This document shows positions 56,774 through 64,000 of a DNA stretch of 64,000 nucleotides, one piece after another (the first letter of the stretch is position 1; every line of letters starts with the position of its first letter). Position numbers and translations under genes: made by a program. The notes under the pieces were generated by a model. It did no database searches, had not been told where the DNA came from, and worked only from the letters and a program-made list of their open reading frames with translations. This stretch comes from Mactromeris polynyma (taxonomy: Eukaryota; Mollusca; Bivalvia; Venerida; Mactridae), in contig JASFXZ010000034.1 in NCBI GenBank assembly GCA_032209605.1, positions 5,139,649 through 5,203,648 on the forward strand, given 5' to 3'.

Positions 56774-56876
56774 AATAGGTTAGTGACGTGGAATGAGAAA
56801 GTTTATCAGGCAAAGGTGGAGGAATTTACCGGAGCTGACCCTGATAAACTTTCTCATTCTACGTCACTAACCTATT
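56774..56876. repeat. Near-perfect hairpin, 37-bp arms
   Basis: The arms 56774-56810 (AATAGGTTAGTGACGTGGAA...) and 56840-56876 match in 36 of 37 positions, with a 29-base loop. It could be a recent MITE or a hairpin RNA source. TATCCTGTCACTT just after it (56887) reappears inverted near 57875. Confidence 0.85.
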
Positions 56877-57770
56877 ATTCTATATATCCTGTCACTTCTT
56901 GTGTTAAGTAAGGGGGAAATACCTTAAATTTTAAACAATACCGAGTTACATCCCCTAAATTATGACTTGATTAATGTTGTGACGTATTGAATATCTTGTG
57001 ACGAATTGAATATAAGTGTGGTAAGCAAATTACGCCGAGAGAAATAGTTCCCATGAGTCTGACACATTTTCAGAGGCAATATGAATTTATCTGCGTTTGC
57101 GAAACTGATGAGCATAAATCAAGAAAATATTAGAATTTGCAACAATTTAGTAAGAGTCAAAAATTAAACATTACAATTAATTCGTTCATACGTAATTTCC
57201 CATGGTTTGTTTACAAATGCTGAGAAATGTCAAGTGCCATAAAACACGTGAAAAAGAAGTGATATTTACATTTATTTCATGAATATTTGCACAAGAAAAC
57301 AAGGAAAAATTCTGTGGATTCATCTATCAGTGTCATTTACGATTGCAAAGGAATTTTCGGCACAAATGGATGAAACCTAAAATTGAGATGGTTGGGATAC
57401 GTACTGCTATTGCTACTGATCAATACGTTATTTTCGTGAGAAACTGGACCGCACGATCATCCCTGATGAGTTCAAACGCAGACAGACTCAAATTTCCGAC
57501 ATTATTTTGTTCCAATGGTGTAAACAGCCGTCAATTTGTTTGACTACGTTGTTTACTACGTGTTCCAGTAAGCACTTAAATTCGGGTTAAAATGCAGACC
57601 GAGTAACGGATAAAATTAATTAATGTTTGAATGAAATCAGAACACTTTTGGGGAAATTAACATTTTATTGTATGCATTACGCAACAGATATGAAATTTCT
57701 GATAAGATTCAATTGAAAAATCCATTGTTTTAGTAAGATAACATCGCGATACTTTACCAAAAAGAGTCCC
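56877..57770. other. Gene-free stretch
   Basis: A frame of 66 codons at 57343-57543 is unassigned. Possible interior of an element bounded by the TATCCTGTCACTT inverted pair. Confidence 0.3.
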
Positions 57771-57772
57771 GC

Positions 57773-57825
57773 TAGTCACGTGGTCATGTGACGCGAGATA
57801 AAAGTCATGTGACCAAGTGACCTGA
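57773..57825. repeat. Short hairpin GTCACGTGGTCATGTGAC
   Basis: AGTCACGTGGTCATGTGAC is followed 13 bases later by GTCATGTGACCAAGTGACC, its near-perfect complement. Just downstream AAGTGACAGGATA (about 57874) mirrors 56887. Confidence 0.7.
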
Positions 57826-57889
57826 TAAAGCAAAAAATAGCAGGCACCCTGTTATAGGGTCGAAATTACAGCAAGTGACAGGATAAAAC

Positions 57890-58445
57890 ACGATTAACAT
57901 TTTTATAAGCATCATAATAATCATTACGAGTGTTTCAATAATACAAGTAGAATCAGTGGGGTTAGGAACATTGTGTTTTTGACAATGCAGCTTAACCAGG
58001 ATGTTATAAACCATCACCGCTCCCTTCTACACCAATCACTTTACCCACTTGTCCGAAGCATCAGTTGCTTTACGTAAGATGGTCATTGTGTCTTAGTTGC
58101 TACTAAGAAAACTTCCTGATCCTTTTTGCATCATAGAAATCATTTGCAAAAGAATACGCAACGATAAAATTTGCAGCCTCGGTTGTATCATTATTTGCAG
58201 TCTTACCTCAAATAGTCCGGAAAGCAATACATTATAAACTGTCCTTTCAATCCTTATCTTTTTTCTTAATAAGTATTAATCAGATTCCTGCGAGCTCTCA
58301 GAGTTCGTGATATTTGCACCAAACCAAACACCGTAAATGTTTGCATTGTGTCGATTGGTGTAGTTTAGCAGTTCTCTGATGAATATACAGTTATAGACAC
58401 TGCAATTTCCTTTACTTTGTGTGATTTAGTGGCGCAACTTGTGCG
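57890..58445. other. Gene-free stretch
   Basis: No structure supported. Confidence 0.3.
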
Positions 58446-58448
58446 ATG

Positions 58449-58891
58449 TTATCTGACGTTTCTCTTTGCTATTGAATAGATGGTGTAGCATATTAATTGA
58501 CGGTTGGTACATTTTTCCACCCAGCATGTTGCGCAAATTTCGGCCGAAGGCCTACCAGCTTGCACCAAAGTTGTAGCGAATGTTTTTCTACCCGAATTGA
58601 GGATTTTTCTCCTTTCTAGTTCACCTTCTTCTGATAGCACGTTCATCATTCTACACACTGCCTCTTTTTCCTTTTGGACAGATGCCATATCATACATCGG
58701 TGCCTATCTTCCAGATAGTATCTTGACTCTGGACCTAACTGATATTCCAGTGTATAATCAATGTATGTCTTGTACATCTTGGTAGGACAGAATGAGTTTT
58801 CTGTCCCCTCAAATACGTTCGGCTTCACTTTCCTGACATCAGCTTTTTCGCCCTGCAGCGTATCTGTATGTTCTATCTGAAAATAAGGCAT
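58449..58891 (-). pseudogene. Tyrosine recombinase (Crypton/DIRS-type) C-terminal relic
   Basis: On the minus strand ENSFCPTKMYKTY and GPESRYYLE (58891-58700), then after a frame break NSGRKTFATTLVQAGRPSAE and CATCWVEKCTN (about 58600-58505), match the order of the catalytic half of eukaryotic tyrosine recombinases. SGRKT carries the catalytic Arg, WVEKC stands at the usual GHKN/GWKN site, and a Tyr follows (CYT). The His usual before SGRKT is Asn here. One frameshift near 58690 and the missing N-terminus mark it as a relic. Crypton and DIRS/Ngaro sources cannot be told apart. Confidence 0.6.
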
Positions 58892-58908
58892 ATTATTTCG
58901 TTAAAACG

Positions 58909-59432
58909 TAATATTATTTCGTAAATACGTAATATCATTTCGCATTTACGAATTAGTTTGTCGTCTGTTTGACTAGCTTTGCCATGAGATGTTTGGTCCA
59001 AATGTGGTATATAGGCGAAAATGAGCTATTTGCAGTTTACAATGACTTCTGAAGAATTACAAGAAATGGATCACCATAACAACTAAATGCAGAATAGTTC
59101 AGTCTTTATTGTCATTTATTGATAGAGACTGAGTAACATATATCCTTTACACAACAGTTTTTTACTATATACTTCCATTGTTATTAATCTGCAACATTTT
59201 AAATAATTCTGTGACCTTAATACAAAAAATGAATACCATGGCAACCAACACTATATAAGTTACATAATTATGCCCGCAATATTATTCTGACAATTTCAAA
59301 AATATTTTTGTCAAGTTACTAATAAGAAACCATGTTTTCAACGGTTTAAATGAAAGGGAATGTATTAATAGCTGGTGCCATGTGCTGCATCTGATTCAAG
59401 ATATATTATTTTGTATTTACGAAATAATATTA
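58909..59432. mobile_element. Candidate MITE bounded by a perfect 20-bp inverted repeat
   Basis: TAATATTATTTCGTAAATAC (58909-58928) and its exact complement (59413-59432) bound 524 bp of AT-rich non-coding sequence. The TTTCGTAAATACG words are also partly repeated in tandem at 58888-58955. Confidence 0.55.
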
Positions 59433-59827
59433 TCCGGGAATCAATTTTTGTCTCAAGTAATAGTTCATAAATACTATATATAAACAATTCCCCGTTATAA
59501 GTAACGTTAATGCAATTTGTTGTATTGGATCGCCCATCTATACAACGCAAATTCTACATGTTCGGTAGATTTCAAACCATGATAATTACAGAGGTTGTAT
59601 TATTAGTTCGACTATTTGTAATGAATCAATTACTGACGTTATCAGTATTAGTACCACTGATGACAATCTACTTCTAATCACTGCCACATTGTGAACTAAT
59701 ATAATCATTTATCTTTGTTGTTATTCAGTATATATCACCTGCTCAATTACTTATCAAACAGTTATTTAATAAAGTTCGTCATAGTGTAGTAATTTGAGTG
59801 GAAATTGTTTGATTAAGACTCATAACA

Positions 59828-59875
59828 CATATAATTATAACACATATAATTATAACACATTATAATTATAACACA
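59828..59875. repeat. ATAACACATATAATT microsatellite at element junction
   Basis: Three to four units of about 16 bp (ATAACACATATAATTAT) run directly into the start ATAACACATCTTAATATTC of the downstream repeat copy. Confidence 0.85.
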
Positions 59876-60700
59876 TCTTAATATTCATTGGGTACAGTCG
59901 TATTTTGTGTTTTCGTTTTAGTTTTCTTAATAGACATATTTCTTTTAGTTTTAAATTCCCTATCACTTATATCTAAGAATTGTTTAATTATTTACTACAG
60001 TATCGAGTTGACCTTACTTTAAATTGCATTATTAATTTGAAATTTTAGGGTTATTTCACATTCTTATGTTACTATTTTAGTTACTGGGAGCAAGGTCAGA
60101 CTGAGGCTGCTTGTTCCTTCGTGCTGGATTAGTTACAGTGTATGTTGTTATGTGCGTGATGGTTGATTGTTTTTAATGATTATTTACTGCTTACTTAGTC
60201 AATTTATGTATATATGTTGGAAATCAAGGACAATATAGCGATTAAATGTGAGGTTAGCTAGCTGTTAATCGATTTAAACCCCCATTATTATTAGATGACA
60301 GTTCCAAGGCTGTAATTCGCTATATGATTGTTGTTTCTGTTTTTGTTTTGAATGTGTTTTGTATTTCCCTTTCCCTGTGCAATTCTGTCACATTATACAG
60401 TGTTCAGGTTGTTTCCTGCCCATTTTCGGCCTATTGCGGCCAGTTGTCTTGACTTGCCCTGTGATCTATTCCATCTATTAATCCCCCCACCTCCTTCCTT
60501 CACTGTCCACTTTGATTCTCCTGGTTATTCCTTGTGGTCTGCCTGGCCATTCCTTGTGCATCTGTTCCTTAACATTGGTACCCTTTGACCTCCTTAAGTG
60601 CCTTATTTTTTGTGGATTGTTGTTTTCCCGGAGGTCTGCGTGGGGAGGCACTGTCTTGTGTATGTGGCGTTCCCTGTAGTTACGTATTTTCTCTCTTTTG
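59868..60700 (+). mobile_element. 3' repeat unit of the Penelope-like element, copy 2
   Basis: Collinear with 48211-49000 from ATAACACATCTTAATATTCA to TAGTTACGTATTTTCTCTC, with small indels (an extra GATTGTTGTTTCTG block near 60327). There is no coding part, so it is a 5'-truncated or solo copy. Confidence 0.85.
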
Positions 60701-61150
60701 TTTTCAATTGAATATAATCTCAAGTATCGGCACCAAGTCCAGTTGCTCCCATCACAGGTTCCGGTCGGTGGATCAAAATCTGGTATACATTTATCATTAT
60801 TTCTGTACTATACATGTATCTCCCTCCCAATGGTACAAAGATGTTGTAATAATATATACCGCAATGAATTGTGGTTTCAAAATAACTTGTACCTCATTTC
60901 ACTTGCCAAAACCAATTGATGAACATCTGATGTCGTGCATGGTTTACAGATGTAAACAACAAGTTTGTACAAGCTTGCATACTTATATAAGTAATAACTA
61001 AACAGGAAACCTTGCTTCACTTTGCCTCTTTTGTAAACAAAATATTAAAAATATATCGACAAGATAACTGCATTCACAATATAACATCACATACAAATGT
61101 AACTCAATATAATTAGAACTACCAAAACAGGAATTTATGAGCGCTCCTAT
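60701..61150. other. Gene-free spacer
   Basis: Nothing supported. Small frames extend out of the repeat copy. Confidence 0.3.
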
Positions 61151-61154
61151 CGGA

Positions 61155-61355
61155 TTTACAATCTCTTCTATAAGTGACGTCATTTCTAGAAAACGCTACA
61201 TGTGAAGTCACTATTTGCAAACAGGAAACAATATTTACTCCATATTGTCACTTCGTTTTCATATTGCCATATGCGGCAAATATTGTTTACTGTCATAATA
61301 TGTTGACGTCACATGTGACGTTTTCTGGAAATGACGTCAGAGGTAGGAAATCGTA
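61155..61355. mobile_element. Foldback MITE carrying three TGACGTCA palindromes
   Basis: The arms 61175-61210 and 61304-61339 (TGACGTCATTTCTAGAAAAC against its complement) pair well. Inner CAGGAAACAATATT and AATATTGTTTACTG continue the fold. TGACGTCA, the CRE consensus, occurs at 61175, 61304 and 61332. Non-coding. Confidence 0.75.
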
Positions 61356-62055
61356 CAACGGTGCTCATATATGAATATTTATAAGGAAATAGTTGATATG
61401 ATAACTGTTTCACTCAAAATACGAGGATTATAATATTATGCTATTATTAGTTTGCAAACAGAAAACAATGCTATTGTTACTAATTGATATATTTGGTTTG
61501 AGGCACCAGTTATTGTACACAATGTTATGTATAACACAACCACATGTTAAGTATCTTACTACAAGTGCAAGAATACGGCATAAGTGTTGTTTGCATTTTT
61601 GTTGCAACAATCAACATTAATAATAGGGTAATTTGGAAGGCGTTTATAAGTATTTCCTATGTAACGATTATTAGTATGTACATTTTTATATAAGAATATG
61701 AAAACCACCAGCGATGAAATACCGAAAATATATTTATTAAGGTTGCATTGAGATGCATTACAATAACTACAAGCGTCTATATTGTTCTCTGCCAAGAATG
61801 GTGAGATTTATCGTATTACACAGCAGCAGTATTGCAATCATGTCTGATAGTTTACAGTTATTGGCTCTGTTCTTTATATGAATGACTCGTTGTGTAGCGG
61901 ATTCATCAATATACAAAGTGTCGCTTGTGGAAATAGGAGGATTACGAGATTCAACAATTGGACGTTGAACATTTTTGTCCATTTTTACAGTGAAAATAAA
62001 AACGAATGAAAGTTTCCTCCTCCCACCTACAAAACAGATATGTCGATATACATTG
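61356..62055. other. Gene-free spacer
   Basis: Small overlapping frames only (60-97 codons), none recognised. Confidence 0.3.
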
Positions 62056-62061
62056 TGCAAT

Positions 62062-62400
62062 CACCATGTTATGGACAGGTTACAATGTTAAGGACAGGTT
62101 ACAATGTTATGGCCAGGGTGCAATGTTATGGACAGGTTACAATGTTATGGACAGGGTACAGTGTTATGGACATGGTACAATGTTATGGACAGGTTACAGT
62201 GTTATGGACAGGGTACAGTGTTATGGACAGGGTACAGTGTTATGGACAGGATACAGTGTTATGGACAGGTTACAATGTTATGGACAGGGTACAATATTAT
62301 GGACAGGTTACAATGTTATGGACAGGGTACAATGCTATGGACAGGTTACAATGTTATGGACAGGGTACAATGTTATGGACAGGGTACAATGTTATCGACA
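62062..62400. repeat. 19-bp minisatellite, about 18 copies
   Basis: The unit is ACAATGTTATGGACAGGTT, with variants ACAGTG and AGGGT. Frames of 106-143 codons through it are artefacts of the repeat. Confidence 0.96.
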
Positions 62401-62795
62401 CAACATAAACTCTGTAATAAGTAGTACGATTTTTTAGTATTGATAAAAATGATCGCTTTTTATTTTCTGCCTATTAAAGACAGATATACTTGTTATTGAA
62501 GATGAGTATCATGTATTTTTCACGACATTCGTTAAAATTATTTGCTTACTTGGTTACTGGAAATACTGACAAGGTACATTTCTGTAATCTTATGACATCA
62601 GAAAATGTTACTCATATTAACTCTATTGCTGTCTATGTCATAAACACATGCTAGTCAAAGATAACGGCTAAATAAGAAAACAACTCTAGCTCATTTATAT
62701 ATTTTTATATTATATGATTTTTTGTTAAAAGTCGGTTTGCTTAGTAACATGTATTATTGGTCGGAGGCCTTTTATTGAAATAAACATTTCGTTCG
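62401..62795. other. Gene-free spacer
   Basis: AT-rich, nothing recognised. Confidence 0.3.
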
Positions 62796-62796
62796 T

Positions 62797-63810
62797 TCGA
62801 CAGGATACAATGAACGTTGATACCAATCATCTTGTTCCAGTTTACAGCTTCATGCAAAGGTCAAGTCTTTCCAGCCAGACACAAGTCTGTATTTCTATTT
62901 GTTACAATAGTTCAGTGCTCGTCAATTAAGATGAATTCTAATATCATATTCTCTAGAGGAGTTTTGAGATATTGAATACGTCTTGCGTGTCTTTGTAACA
63001 CACAAAGCTATTTTTTGTGGAGACATGACGGTACACTGTACACAGGAGCCGTCTATCATTCTACAGTACCAAACACGTCTTCTTGTCTGAGTACATTTAA
63101 AAAATACTGTAGTTACTATTGGTCAATTTTAAATACGGTCGCCGATCAATGCAAGAAGAAGAAATTGTTCATATTAAAACCTGGAGGTATTTAATACGCT
63201 TTATCGATACATATTTCTGATATAGCATTGCATGTAACATTCTACAATCTATACTAAAGCAGGAATGTTGGCTTCTTGAAAAATCACAAAAGCGAATATT
63301 GTTTCATATATTTTAGGGAGATTGTATACACGTAATTATGAATATAACAATTCAAACTACCGGACATACAAGGACAGCTGTTAAATTGTAAATGACAACA
63401 TGATATCTAGTACTCTTTCAGTATTAGAGTTAAGTTAAGCTAAAGAGAGTACGCAAGAGTTCCAAGAAAATACTTGAAAGTGATAACATTTAGTATGTCT
63501 TTTACAAAGTAATATGGAAATGCAAATACAGATAGCAGTGAGCCTATTGCAGACATAGAAACCTTACTGTAATCATTTGTCATCACATATTCATTGGATC
63601 TTTGGCGAGATTATCAATTGGGCTCCCAAATAAATTAGGCTCTGTGTCTGGTCTTGCTTGATTTCAACGTTCTGGCTGGGAGATTTGGCAGCATTCATTT
63701 AATTTTCATCTCACAATCTATATGTATAGAGGAATCTACATAGTAATCGTTTTACAATATTTATTCACTTAATAAAATCTCTCAGCGGCTTTCGAAAGCA
63801 AACTGCAAGA
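62797..63810. repeat. Duplicated segment, copy B
   Basis: Collinear with 52973-54135, in the same orientation about 9.8 kb away. The core at about 63036-63093 is identical over 58 bases to copy A, while the flanks match only in blocks. Confidence 0.7.
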
Positions 63811-64000
63811 TGCAAGTTAAATGAATTGGTAGTATGATACATTTGTATGCAAATGATCTCTTTTTGATCTGTATTACTTTTATTGCTTTACATGTATCGT
63901 TTCATCTTTAAAGAATGCAGCTATTTAATTAAGAATATAAAACAACCTCATAAATATTTATAATGAAGGGATACTTATATTATAACTGGATAGACGCCTG

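Overview
This is AT-rich animal DNA with consensus GT/AG introns, no operons, dense tandem repeats and many decayed transposons. The intron-split cathepsin L-type gene, the tRNA-derived SINEs, the RTE/CFDP2-like LINE debris and a permuted Penelope-like element with TGA codons at cysteine positions point to a lophotrochozoan, most likely a clam-like (heterodont) bivalve. The organism assignment is inference from element content.

The only clearly real host gene is at the left edge, on the minus strand. A cathepsin L-like cysteine protease runs from a TATA box at 8609-8614 through seven coding exons and continues past base 1. Every splice junction could be placed. The 261 codons visible here give a signal peptide, an inhibitory pro-region and the catalytic Cys; the His and Asn exons lie outside the window. 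Intron 5 carries about 4 kb of a 16-bp minisatellite, and intron 2 carries a 63-bp and a 48-bp array.

From 9.0 to 17.2 kb the window is mostly tandem repeats: a 22-bp array, an 850-bp pyrimidine tract, a 75-bp array in which every unit has a splice donor and acceptor, and a 27-bp array. Further arrays lie at 39.3-40.3 kb (36 bp) and 62.1-62.4 kb (19 bp). They create long open frames on both strands that I do not regard as genes.

From 19 to 43 kb lie relic transposons. These are SINEs (19.2-19.8, 25.0, 30.1 and 35.4 kb), a minus-strand LINE relic (22-23.2 kb), LINE pieces at 38.0-38.7 and 42.5-43.2 kb, many inverted-repeat MITEs, a nested long-inverted-repeat element (33.6-36.9 kb), and a Tc1-like transposase N-terminus with a perfect apparent intron (41.8-42.1 kb). 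A GC-rich terminal-exon-like fragment lies at 20.6-20.8 kb.

The most interesting feature is at 44.8-49.0 kb: a damaged Penelope-like retroelement with its GIY-YIG endonuclease before the reverse transcriptase (Naiad-like order). Three TGA codons fall where conserved cysteines are expected, and a SECIS-like stem-loop lies just after the RT region. Its roughly 800-bp 3' unit recurs at 59.9-60.7 kb. The right side also holds a LINE RT fragment (52 kb), a tyrosine-recombinase relic (58.4-58.9 kb), strong hairpins, and a roughly 1-kb duplicated segment with a 58-bp identical core.
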